Shown: one piece after another, positions 1 through 6,763 of the stretch
How the letters are laid out: every line of letters begins with the position of its first letter
Numbering within the stretch: position 1 is the stretch's first letter
NCBI RefSeq assembly: GCF_014269285.1
Contig: NZ_JACOAF010000029.1
Span: forward strand, 25,183 to 89,182
Direction of reading: 5' to 3'
Source: Rufibacter sediminis
Lineage (GTDB): Bacteria; Bacteroidota; Bacteroidia; Cytophagales; Hymenobacteraceae
DNA length: 64,000 bases
The notes under the pieces: model-generated
What the model was told of the DNA's origin: nothing
What the model saw: the letters and a program-made list of their open reading frames with translations, nothing else
Databases searched by the model: none
Translations under genes and position numbers: made by a program

Positions 1-89
1 GCCGGTAGCTCCACTTTCTCAAACCTGAAATTCTCTTTACTGGGATTTCCCTTCGGCCGACTGGCCAATACGATCTGTGTTATTTCCAT
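1..89 (-). CDS. NADP-dependent oxidoreductase, N-terminal fragment (cut by window edge)
   Basis: Only the first 29 codons are present; the gene runs off the left edge. The start is the ATG at 87-89, preceded by an AAAGAGAT stretch that could serve as a ribosome binding site. The peptide contains LASRPKGNPSKENF, which resembles the conserved opening of the YncB/CurA-type medium-chain NADP-dependent oxidoreductases (usual form ASRPKG.P...NF). Those enzymes reduce alpha,beta-unsaturated carbonyls or quinones in the cytoplasm. Family assignment rests on this short motif only; the cofactor domain lies outside the window. Confidence 0.75.
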   Translation of the reverse strand, partial: MEITQIVLASRPKGNPSKENFRFEKVELP

Positions 90-270
90 GGTATCTCTTT
101 CCTAAAATTATGGCAAGCCGAAGCTCAAGCCTTAGTAAAGAAACGGTCTTTGGCACGAAAGGGTATGCACAGAGGAGGTAGCGTGGAGGGTACCAAAGAT
201 TTTAAAGTTTCCAATTGCTCCGCCTCTCCGCTAGCATGAATGCTCTGCGGTAGCCTTTCTTTAAATAGAA

Positions 271-297
271 GAGGGAGTCCGTTTGCCGGACTCCCTC
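271..297. terminator. Hairpin downstream of the TonB receptor gene
   Basis: Perfect 11-bp stem GAGGGAGTCCG / CGGACTCCCTC with a 5-nt loop, followed on the + strand by TTTAATATT. It lies 33 bp past the stop codon of the minus-strand receptor gene, so it probably ends that transcript; the T-run on the minus side is weak. Confidence 0.7.
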
Positions 298-329
298 TTT
301 AATATTGTAGCGTTTACGAACTGCTCTGG

Positions 330-2771
330 CTAGAACTTATACCCTACCGTTGCCATGAACTGACGAGGCGCAATCGGGTTGATGCTGTAGCGGTCGTGCA
401 CCACGTAGTTCAGCTCGTTGGTGATGTTGGAAAGCTTCGCGAGCAGCGAGAATTTATGGTACGTATAGCCGGCAGACAGATCAATGGTGGTGAAGCCGCT
501 CAACGGGATCAGACGGTTATAGGCCGGAGACTGCTCCACGGTGTTGTTCAAACCGCCGTTCCGGTCGCCGGTGTAGAAGGCGGAGATACCCACTTTCACG
601 CCTCGCAAGATAGACTTGTCAAAGGTGTAGAACGCCGAGGCGTTGGCGGTATGGGCGGGATTGTTGATCAGGCGCTCGCCTTCTACCTGCGAGCCTTTGA
701 GGCCAGAGGTGTTGGTGTAGCGGTGGTAGTTATAGCCGTAGCCTACCATCACGTAGAAGTTCTGCGAGAAATGCCCGTTGATGTCAATGTCAAACCCGTC
801 GCTGGTGGTTTCACCGGTCAGTTCTTTCACATTGGGGTCCATATTGCTGGTACCGTCTGCCCGAAACTGCGCCTGCTGAGCCAGGTTGCTGTTGATGTAG
901 CGGTACACGCTCAGGCTGGTGGTCAGTTTTCCGTTCAGTAACTGGTTTTTGTAACCCACCTCAAACTGATCTACAATAGAGGGGTCCAGTTGCTGGTTGT
1001 TAATATCAGTGCCGGAGTTGACCGTGAAGTTGTTGGCGTAGCTGGCGTAGAAAGACATGTTCTGCACCGGCTGGAAGATTAAGGCTGCCTTGGGTGAAAA
1101 GGCCCGATCTGCTTTATCAGCGTTCACTCCTTTTCTCTCCTGCTGGGTATCGTAATTGAAGATATCGGTGCGGTACACATTCTGATAAGACCAGCGCAGA
1201 CCCGCCAGTACCTTGAACTTGTCTGAGAGGGTGATTAAATCCTGGGCATAGGCTCCAAACCGGTAGCTGGGCGAAGTGGTGAGTTCCACCGTGGCCCGGG
1301 CCGGAATATCCGTCCGGGTACGGGAATCGTACTGTTCCATGTTCAGGATATTAAGCGTGTCATACCGGGCGCCCAGTTTGCCGTTCTCAAATTTAAAGGT
1401 ATTGCTTTCGGTTTCAATACGCACCACGTCTGACCCTACCAGCAGCTGGTGATGCAGAAAACCGGTAGAGAAGTTTCCGTTCAGGTTCACTTGAGCGGTA
1501 TAGTTCTGTTCAGAGGTTTTAGCGGCACTTAAGCTCCGGGCAAAATCTCCGTTAGCGGCAATGTTGTTTGGCACTCCTAAGCCATAGGCATCCACCTCGG
1601 TTTTCTGGGAAGCGCCAATCAGGTTGATTTTCCAGTTATCGTTTAACTTATGGTTTACCGTTACCGAGCCTGAAAGCTGCTCCGTGGTATTATAAGCCCA
1701 AGGGGCGTTGATGAACCGCGAACGAGGGGTGTTGGGTAGAATGCGGGCATCTTGGTTCTGGTTCAAAGCGCCCACGCCGTTGTCGGGCACCAAGTCAGAT
1801 TTCAGGTAATCTGTCTGCACCAGAATCTCGGTTTTCTGGCCCAGTTTGTACAGGAGCGATGGGTTAACATACACCCGCTCACTGTTCACCACATCCCTGA
1901 AGCTGTTGGCTTTTTCATAGGTACCCACTACCCTGAAGGCCAGGTTCTTGCTGATGGGGCCATAGACATCCACGGTAGGCTTGTACAGGTCATAGCTTCC
2001 TGCGCGCATAGTGACTTCACCGCCCCACTCAAACTTAGGTTTCTTGGTGACCATGTTGATGACCAAACCGCCGGACACGTTGCCGTACAACAGCGCCGAG
2101 CTGCCTTTCAATACCTCAACAGACTCTAAGGTGCTGGCATCTGGGAAACCCTGGGTGTTGGAGATCACGCCGTTCTTGAAGATGCTCCCGCCCGAACCGC
2201 CAATCCCGATGCTGAACCCGCGGGATGTAAACGTTTCAGCCACGCCCTGGCGCTGCTGCGTGAGGGATACGCCACTCACGTTTCTGAGCGCATCGCCCAG
2301 ACGAAGCACCTGCTGGTCGGCAATGACGGTGCTGTTCACCACGCCCACGCTCTGCGGAAGGTCCAGCGGCCGGATATCGGCTTTGCCGAAGCTCACTGGC
2401 TTGGTAAGACCGTTAGATCCGGTGACTACCACTTCACTGAGTTGGGCTGCGCTCTGGTTTAAAGTGAAATCTTCCCGCGTGGTTTGTCCGCCTGCTACCG
2501 TGATGTGTTTCTCCTGGGGAGACAAGCCCACAAAGGAGACGCGCAGGGTGTAAGTACCTTCCTCCACGCCTCTGATCTGGTAAGAACCGTCCTCGGCGGT
2601 AACCGTTCCTTTATTCGCTTCCACCAGACTCACGCTTACATAAGCGGCCGGCTTTCCTTCACTGGTGCGCACAGTGCCCGTCACGCCGCCGTGCTTCAGC
2701 TCCGCAAACCCCAGGTGGGCCAGCAGCAAGGAAAATAACAAAAATGGAATGGTTCTGGTAGAAATTCGCAT
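330..2771 (-). CDS. TonB-dependent siderophore-type receptor
   Basis: Outer-membrane beta-barrel importer driven by TonB. Residues 1-23 are a signal peptide. About 29-105 form a carboxypeptidase-regulatory-like Ig domain (VTGTVRTSEGKPAAYVSV), common at the front of Bacteroidota receptors. About 130-245 form the plug, with RLGDALRNVSGV and TLESVEVLKGSSALLYG. The remainder is a 22-strand-type barrel ending in an aromatic residue (GYKF). The opening of the plug (DLPQSVGVV) and the SALLYGNVSGGLVINMVTKKP stretch resemble the siderophore receptor branch (FhuA/FhuE-like) rather than SusC, so ferric-siderophore uptake is the best guess; the ligand cannot be read from sequence. 813 aa is normal. Start ATG 2769-2771, with a good upstream promoter at 2805-2834. 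Confidence 0.88.
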   Translation of the reverse strand: MRISTRTIPFLLFSLLLAHLGFAELKHGGVTGTVRTSEGKPAAYVSVSLVEANKGTVTAEDGSYQIRGVEEGTYTLRVSFVGLSPQEKHITVAGGQTTREDFTLNQSAAQLSEVVVTGSNGLTKPVSFGKADIRPLDLPQSVGVVNSTVIADQQVLRLGDALRNVSGVSLTQQRQGVAETFTSRGFSIGIGGSGGSIFKNGVISNTQGFPDASTLESVEVLKGSSALLYGNVSGGLVINMVTKKPKFEWGGEVTMRAGSYDLYKPTVDVYGPISKNLAFRVVGTYEKANSFRDVVNSERVYVNPSLLYKLGQKTEILVQTDYLKSDLVPDNGVGALNQNQDARILPNTPRSRFINAPWAYNTTEQLSGSVTVNHKLNDNWKINLIGASQKTEVDAYGLGVPNNIAANGDFARSLSAAKTSEQNYTAQVNLNGNFSTGFLHHQLLVGSDVVRIETESNTFKFENGKLGARYDTLNILNMEQYDSRTRTDIPARATVELTTSPSYRFGAYAQDLITLSDKFKVLAGLRWSYQNVYRTDIFNYDTQQERKGVNADKADRAFSPKAALIFQPVQNMSFYASYANNFTVNSGTDINNQQLDPSIVDQFEVGYKNQLLNGKLTTSLSVYRYINSNLAQQAQFRADGTSNMDPNVKELTGETTSDGFDIDINGHFSQNFYVMVGYGYNYHRYTNTSGLKGSQVEGERLINNPAHTANASAFYTFDKSILRGVKVGISAFYTGDRNGGLNNTVEQSPAYNRLIPLSGFTTIDLSAGYTYHKFSLLAKLSNITNELNYVVHDRYSINPIAPRQFMATVGYKF

Positions 2772-2804
2772 AGACTTTATTTAGATCAATTCTAAGAAGC
2801 GGCG

Positions 2805-2834
2805 CAAAATTAGAGAGCTTTTTGTATTTCGCAA
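2805..2834 (-). promoter_or_regulatory. Promoter of the TonB receptor gene
   Basis: On the minus strand, TTG (2832-2834), 19 bp, then TAATTTTG (2805-2812). This matches the Bacteroidota primary-sigma consensus TTTG-N19-TAnnTTTG. Just upstream (2839-2861) lies TTATTT-N11-AAATAA, an AT-rich inverted repeat that could be an iron-regulator site; that part is speculative. Confidence 0.75.
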
Positions 2835-2948
2835 CGCTTATTTGGAACTAATTTAAATAAAAGGAAACAGCCAATATAAGCGACTAAAAAGCAGCCATTT
2901 ACAATACACAAGAAACTAGCAACTCAAAATTACTTTCTCCGTGGCCGC

Positions 2949-2984
2949 GTTTTCGGCCTATTATTCAGGAAACAGGCCGAAAAC
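2949..2984. repeat. PAL36 copy
   Basis: 36-bp palindrome with near-perfect arms GTTTTCGGCCT / AGGCCGAAAAC. Located in a divergent region, away from any gene 3' end. Confidence 0.85.
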
Positions 2985-3125
2985 AGAGTAGCACGCATGG
3001 GTTTTGTAAGCCGGTGAGGGCTCTTTCTTTGCGGGCCGGAAGAAAGTATTTGCCATGTGTTGGCTTCTTTTACCTTACCTTTCTAAGAGCTGTTCCCAAA
3101 GGAATTATCCTACCAGGGAGGACAC

Positions 3126-3156
3126 TTGCAAGTCACATTCCCATTCCTTATATTTA
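3126..3156 (+). promoter_or_regulatory. Candidate promoter
   Basis: TTG (3126-3128), 20 bp, then TATATTTA (3149-3156), close to TAnnTTTG. It would give a leader of about 60 nt for the gene at 3223. Confidence 0.45.
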
Positions 3157-3222
3157 GCTAAAACATAGCCAGTTACGCCACTATTCAATATAAAATCAAT
3201 ATACCTATACTCCCCCTCGCCT

Positions 3223-4338
3223 ATGAAACCTCACCTACCGCTTAAACAAGCAAAGTTTCTGGTTCTCCCTGTCTTCGTACTGCTTCTTTTTACCTTCTCG
3301 GCGCAGGCCACTCATTTACGCGCGGGTGAGATTTACTACAAGAGCGACACCACGGCTACCAGAAATCCCTTCAAGTTCTTTATCACGCTGGTGACCTATA
3401 GTGTGGCCCAGAACTTTGAGGAGACAGAGGCAACCCTTCACTTCGGCGATTGTACCAGCCAGAAGGCCGCCCGAAAATCCAGAACGCTGCTGCCCAATGC
3501 CCCTATGCCCACCATGGCAAACGTTTATGAATTTGAGCACACGTACGCAGGACCGGGCACGTATCAGCTCACGTATTGGGGAGCTAACCGGAACGCCGGC
3601 GTGGTGAACATCTCCAGCTCAGTGGCGCAGATGTTCCTGGTGCAGAGCACCCTTACCGTAGATCCGTTTATAGGGACCAACCGCTCCCCGGTGTTCAAGT
3701 TTCCTCCCGTGGATATTGCCGTCCGCAACCAGCTCTTCACCCACAATTCCGCCGCCGTTGACGCTGATGGGGACAGCCTCTCCTATAAATTGGTAACGCC
3801 CCTAACCAGCAACAGTGAAAGTACCTGCGGCACCCCTTTGCCCAATGCCGCGCCCGGGCACCGAGGGTTGGAAAATTTCCTCGGCTACGCCGATACCGGA
3901 AGCCCCGCCGGAGTATCCCTGAACCGGAACACCGGCCAACTCACCTGGAATTCCCCGGGAATGTTGGGCGAGTTTATAGTCACGATGGTGGTGGAAGAAT
4001 GGCGCGATGGCCGACTGATTGGCAAGGTAATGCGTGACCGGCAGATCCTTGTACACGAAACGGCGATAGTCACCGGTGTTTCTGAGGAGGTGGAACAACT
4101 GGTAAGTGCCTACCCCAACCCGGCCTCTTCTGCCCTGATGTTGAAAGCCCCTTCGTTTGTGCTGTTGCGCGGAACGCAGGCGTACAACGCCCTGGGAAAA
4201 CCACTAGCGCTGCCCTCGCCCGTCAAATCAACCGACGGCTGGGTCTTTGATGTACAGAACGCCCCGGAAGGTTTTTACCTGCTGCACCTGCAAACCTCGC
4301 ACGGAAAAATAGTCCGGAAGTTTGTGGTGAAGCGATAG
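3223..4338 (+). CDS. Secreted protein with type IX secretion C-terminal tail
   Basis: Residues 1-29 are a signal peptide ending SAQA. The mature protein opens with THLRAGEIYY, a motif seen in Bacteroidota cell-surface proteins related to gliding-motility-associated cargo. The middle is beta-rich with cadherin/Ig-like features (DADGDSLSYKL near 185; TFGTYQL-like PGTYQLTYWG near 115). The last ~75 residues (SAYPNPASSALML ... GFYLLHLQTSHGKIVRKFVVKR) form a type A T9SS sorting domain, so the protein should be exported and cleaved or anchored by the Por system. No catalytic motif is visible. 371 aa; start ATG 3223. Convergent with the LytTR gene. Confidence 0.75.
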   Translation: MKPHLPLKQAKFLVLPVFVLLLFTFSAQATHLRAGEIYYKSDTTATRNPFKFFITLVTYSVAQNFEETEATLHFGDCTSQKAARKSRTLLPNAPMPTMANVYEFEHTYAGPGTYQLTYWGANRNAGVVNISSSVAQMFLVQSTLTVDPFIGTNRSPVFKFPPVDIAVRNQLFTHNSAAVDADGDSLSYKLVTPLTSNSESTCGTPLPNAAPGHRGLENFLGYADTGSPAGVSLNRNTGQLTWNSPGMLGEFIVTMVVEEWRDGRLIGKVMRDRQILVHETAIVTGVSEEVEQLVSAYPNPASSALMLKAPSFVLLRGTQAYNALGKPLALPSPVKSTDGWVFDVQNAPEGFYLLHLQTSHGKIVRKFVVKR

Positions 4339-4349
4339 AAAGCTGATCC

Positions 4350-4384
4350 GTTTAGGGCTGATTTTCAGAAAACGGCCTAAAAAC
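4350..4384. repeat. PAL36 copy
   Basis: 35-bp copy between convergent genes, 12 bp after the stop at 4338; flanked by CC/GG that extend the palindrome to 4348-4387. Likely doubles as a bidirectional terminator. Confidence 0.85.
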
Positions 4385-4427
4385 CGGAAACGCCTTAACG
4401 GCTGCGCTCCCGTCCTGTAGAAATTCT

Positions 4428-5180
4428 TTACAGTTGGTCTTTCTCCCGGATGAGCTTGAAAAAGCCGTCGCGGTAGGTTTCCCCGATGGGAATGGATTTG
4501 TCCTGTATGTAGAGCGTGTTGCCATCTACCATGCTCACTTTGTCAATGGAGATGATGTAGGATTTATGCACCCGGTAAAACGGCGGCTTGGGGAGTTGCT
4601 CCTCCAGGTCGCGGAGGGTTTGATAGGTGACCACGCGCTGCTGCGGCAGATACAGTGACACGTAGTTCTTAAGCCCCTCAATGAACAGGACATCGCTGTA
4701 ATTGATGCGCAGGAACTTGTTTTTGCTTTCCCCTTTGACAAACATGTACTCTGGGTTAACGCCCGTAGCCGGCGGCGCTGAAACCACCGGAGAAGCCGTT
4801 GCTGGGGCTGATGCGCCGGGGGCAGGTTGCAGGAGTGCCTGCGCCTTCTGCACGGCTTTCAGGAAACGGTCAAACGCGATGGGCTTGAGCAGGTAATCCA
4901 CCACATCGTGCTCGTAGCCTTCCAGGGCGTATTCTGGGTAAGCGGTGGTGAGAATGACTTTGCACTTGTTGCCGGCCAGTTTCAGGAACTGCAGGCCCGT
5001 GAGCTCGGGCATCTGGATGTCCAGGAACACCAGCTCGCAGCGGCCATCGCTCACCCAACCCAACGCCTCAATGGGGCTGGTGGTGCTGCCCACGAACTCC
5101 AGGAACGGAATCTTCTGAATGTAGGCTTTCAATAAGTTAGACGCGTACGCCTCGTCATCCACGCAAATACACCGGATCAT
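4428..5180 (-). CDS. LytTR-family response regulator
   Basis: Receiver domain at about 1-120: acidic pair D8/D9, phospho-acceptor D54 (LVFLDIQMP), T78/T79 and K99 (YLLKPI). A Pro/Ala-rich linker (about 117-140) leads to a LytTR DNA-binding domain (about 145-248: FLRINYSDVLFIEGLKNYVSLY ... FYRVHKSYIIS), the fold of AgrA, LytT and AlgR. It would be phosphorylated by the LytS-type kinase encoded just upstream on the same strand (5538-6554). The two genes are separated by an unusually long 357-bp gap. Probable targets are the three TTGGGAT promoters at 6559-6624, 6671-6736 and 9278-9343; LytTR proteins are known to bind direct repeats about 21 bp apart. Start ATG 5178-5180. Confidence 0.92.
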   Translation of the reverse strand: MIRCICVDDEAYASNLLKAYIQKIPFLEFVGSTTSPIEALGWVSDGRCELVFLDIQMPELTGLQFLKLAGNKCKVILTTAYPEYALEGYEHDVVDYLLKPIAFDRFLKAVQKAQALLQPAPGASAPATASPVVSAPPATGVNPEYMFVKGESKNKFLRINYSDVLFIEGLKNYVSLYLPQQRVVTYQTLRDLEEQLPKPPFYRVHKSYIISIDKVSMVDGNTLYIQDKSIPIGETYRDGFFKLIREKDQL

Positions 5181-5263
5181 TTTCTTGCAGGGTTAAGCAG
5201 TAGCAATTATGTAGGGAAAGGTACGGGTTAGAAGACAGAAGTAAAACTCTCTGTTGTCCAGGT

Positions 5264-5299
5264 GTTTCGGGGCCGTTTTCTTCATAATGGCCTCAAAAC
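5264..5299. repeat. PAL36 copy
   Basis: 36 bp, arms GTTTCGGGGCCGTTTTC / TGGCCTCAAAAC. First of three copies in the kinase-regulator gap. Confidence 0.8.
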
Positions 5300-5365
5300 A
5301 GGAAGACACTTTTAAAAGCTGCACGCACGAAGAGAACTTTTGCGCACGCACACCAGGCGCGAGCG

Positions 5366-5398
5366 AAACCTGTGAGGTTTTGAAAACCTCACAGGTTT
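5366..5398. repeat. Perfect 33-bp palindrome, second family
   Basis: Arms AAACCTGTGAGGTTTT and AAAACCTCACAGGTTT match perfectly (16 bp each) around a single G. The sequence differs from PAL36. Similar ACCTCACAGGT palindromes are, to my recollection, dispersed in Bacteroidota genomes. It lies 4 bp from the next PAL36 copy. Confidence 0.85.
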
Positions 5399-5402
5399 TC
5401 GG

Positions 5403-5438
5403 GTTTTTAGCCTGTTTTCTGAAATTCAGGCCAAAAAC
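5403..5438. repeat. PAL36 copy
   Basis: 36 bp: GTTTTTAGCCTGTTTTC left arm, TTCAGGCCAAAAAC right arm. Adjoins the 5366-5398 palindrome. Confidence 0.85.
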
Positions 5439-5495
5439 GCAGATGCAGGAACAGAGGCGAACTCTGGGTGCACGCAGTTCATAGGAGCGGCTACC

Positions 5496-5531
5496 GTTTC
5501 GGGGCTGTTTTTAGAGAATCGGCTTAGAAAC
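5496..5531. repeat. PAL36 copy
   Basis: 36 bp with outer CC/GG extension (5494-5533). Ends 6 bp before the stop codon of the kinase gene, so it sits in that gene's 3' end. Several arm mismatches are of G-T type. Confidence 0.85.
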
Positions 5532-5537
5532 GGCGGG

Positions 5538-6554
5538 TTACACGTGGCGCAGTTCTAGCCGGGTTTGGTGCACGGTGCCGTTGTCTTGCACGGTGAGTTG
5601 GTGTTGCCGGGGGTAAAGTAGCTCCAGACGGCGTTTGATGTTCACCAACCCGATGCCCGTGCTGTGGTCTTTCTGCTGCCGGCTGATGCGGTTGCTCACC
5701 TCAAAGGTAAGGTCCTGGCCCTTCACCTGCAGGTGAATTTGCACGGGGTTCTCCGGATCATTCACCACCCCGTGTTTGAAGGCGTTCTCCACAAACGGGA
5801 TCAGCACCAGCGAGGCCACCCGTTGCCCGTCCACGTTGCCGTCTACCTGAAAATCCACGAAAAAATGGTCCTCGAACCGGAGCCTGAAAATATGGATGAA
5901 GCTGTGCAGGTACTCCACTTCCTTCTGCAGTTCCACCTTGCCGTCTGGGCTGTCGTGCAGCATGTAGCGCATCATGTCAGAGAGCTTCAGGATGGCTTCG
6001 GCTAAGGGTTCAGAGACGGGGTACGCCAGGGCGTAGATGTAGTTGAGCGTGTTGTAGAGGAAGTGCGGGTTCACTTGGCTTTTCAGGAAGGCCAGCTCGG
6101 CCTGGGTTTTCTCCTGGCGCAGCAGTTTGTTTTCCTTCTCCTTCCGGAAAGTGTCCTGCACGCTCCAGACGGCCACACTCAACGCCATCATGGGAATGGC
6201 CCGGAACAGGTTATCGCCCATGAAATGGGCGAAGGTAGTGTCTGGGGTGTAGTTGCTGAAGCCCAGCAGCAGGGGGTACAGGGTTTCCTCCAGCAGGTAG
6301 CGAGTAATAATGAAGACCACCGGGGCGCCGGCCCAGGCCAGCACCAGAAAGAAAATCCGCTCGCGGTTCAAAAACAACGGGTACACCAACAGGAAGCAGT
6401 AGTAAAACACCGCCATCATGCACAGCATAAACGAAAACTGCAGCCACATGATGGCCTCCATGTGCGGCGGCTGCTCTTTGTAGATACCCACCAGGCAATA
6501 CAACAGGTACAGGACCCAGGCAGCCACGTGGTAGAGGAAGATTCTATGCTTCAT
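5538..6554 (-). CDS. LytS/YehU-type sensor histidine kinase
   Basis: Four predicted membrane helices (about 8-25, 34-60, 66-84 and 113-130) are followed by a short coiled linker and a His_kinase domain with the phospho-acceptor H164 in LKSQVNPHFLYNTLN. The ATPase part has an N-box (IPFVENAFKHGV, about 255) and a G-box (STGIGLVNIKRRLELLYP, about 300). 338 aa is typical. It pairs with the LytTR regulator at 4428-5180. There is no extracellular sensor domain, so the signal is probably sensed in the membrane. A TAGCTTTG -7 box lies 4 bp upstream of the ATG (6552-6554), which implies an almost leaderless mRNA. The promoter carries the same TTGGGAT spacing as two neighbours, suggesting autoregulation. 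Confidence 0.92.
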   Translation of the reverse strand: MKHRIFLYHVAAWVLYLLYCLVGIYKEQPPHMEAIMWLQFSFMLCMMAVFYYCFLLVYPLFLNRERIFFLVLAWAGAPVVFIITRYLLEETLYPLLLGFSNYTPDTTFAHFMGDNLFRAIPMMALSVAVWSVQDTFRKEKENKLLRQEKTQAELAFLKSQVNPHFLYNTLNYIYALAYPVSEPLAEAILKLSDMMRYMLHDSPDGKVELQKEVEYLHSFIHIFRLRFEDHFFVDFQVDGNVDGQRVASLVLIPFVENAFKHGVVNDPENPVQIHLQVKGQDLTFEVSNRISRQQKDHSTGIGLVNIKRRLELLYPRQHQLTVQDNGTVHQTRLELRHV

Positions 6555-6558
6555 GTTC

Positions 6559-6624
6559 CAAAGCTAGAAAGAGCGGCAAGCCTTTCCGCATTTTTTATCC
6601 CAATCTTCCATTTCCTGATGTGAA
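6559..6624 (-). promoter_or_regulatory. Predicted LytTR operator and promoter of the kinase gene
   Basis: Minus strand: weak half-site TTCACAT (6618-6624), N14, TTGGGAT (6597-6603), an A-tract, then TAGCTTTG (6559-6566), a perfect -7 box. The TTGGGAT to -7 distance is 37 bp, the same as at 6692 and 9299. No -33 box is present, as expected of an activator-dependent promoter. Confidence 0.65.
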
Positions 6625-6629
6625 CCCGC

Positions 6630-6665
6630 GTTTAGCGGCTCCTTTTCTAAAAACTGCCCCTAAAC
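6630..6665. repeat. PAL36 copy between divergent operators
   Basis: 36-bp palindrome, extended by CCGC/GCGG to 6626-6669. It lies between the two divergent operators and is exactly 5 bp from the distal half-site on each side (6618-6624 and 6671-6677). Confidence 0.85.
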
Positions 6666-6670
6666 GCGGA

Positions 6671-6736
6671 TTGGGATAAAATCTGGCGGCGTTGGGATCA
6701 TTTTTTTTCAGCTCCAAGCAACCACCCGCACCTTTG
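6671..6736 (+). promoter_or_regulatory. Predicted LytTR operator and promoter of the beta-barrel gene
   Basis: TTGGGAT at 6671-6677 and 6692-6698 (21 bp start to start), a T-tract, then CACCTTTG (6729-6736) as -7 box, 37 bp from the second repeat. No -33 box. The promoter lies inside the upstream open frame that begins at 6692, which argues for translation from ATG 6764. Confidence 0.7.
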
Positions 6737-6763
6737 AGCATCTATTTATCAAACCCCATTCCT

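Larger units (their letters stand above)
2772..3222. other. 451-bp divergent intergenic region
   Basis: Holds the receptor promoter (2805-2834), a PAL36 copy (2949-2984) and a candidate promoter for the rightward gene (3126-3156). No open reading frame with coding character is seen. Confidence 0.7.
5181..5537. other. 357-bp gap between kinase and regulator genes, filled with palindromes
   Basis: Contains three PAL36 copies (5264, 5403, 5496) and an unrelated perfect 33-bp palindrome (5366-5398). No gene and no clear TAnnTTTG promoter for the regulator was found. Confidence 0.75.

Noticed and set aside
6692..6763. Upstream extension of the barrel gene
   Set aside because: The -7 box and the proximal operator repeat fall inside it, and the signal peptide begins at 6764.
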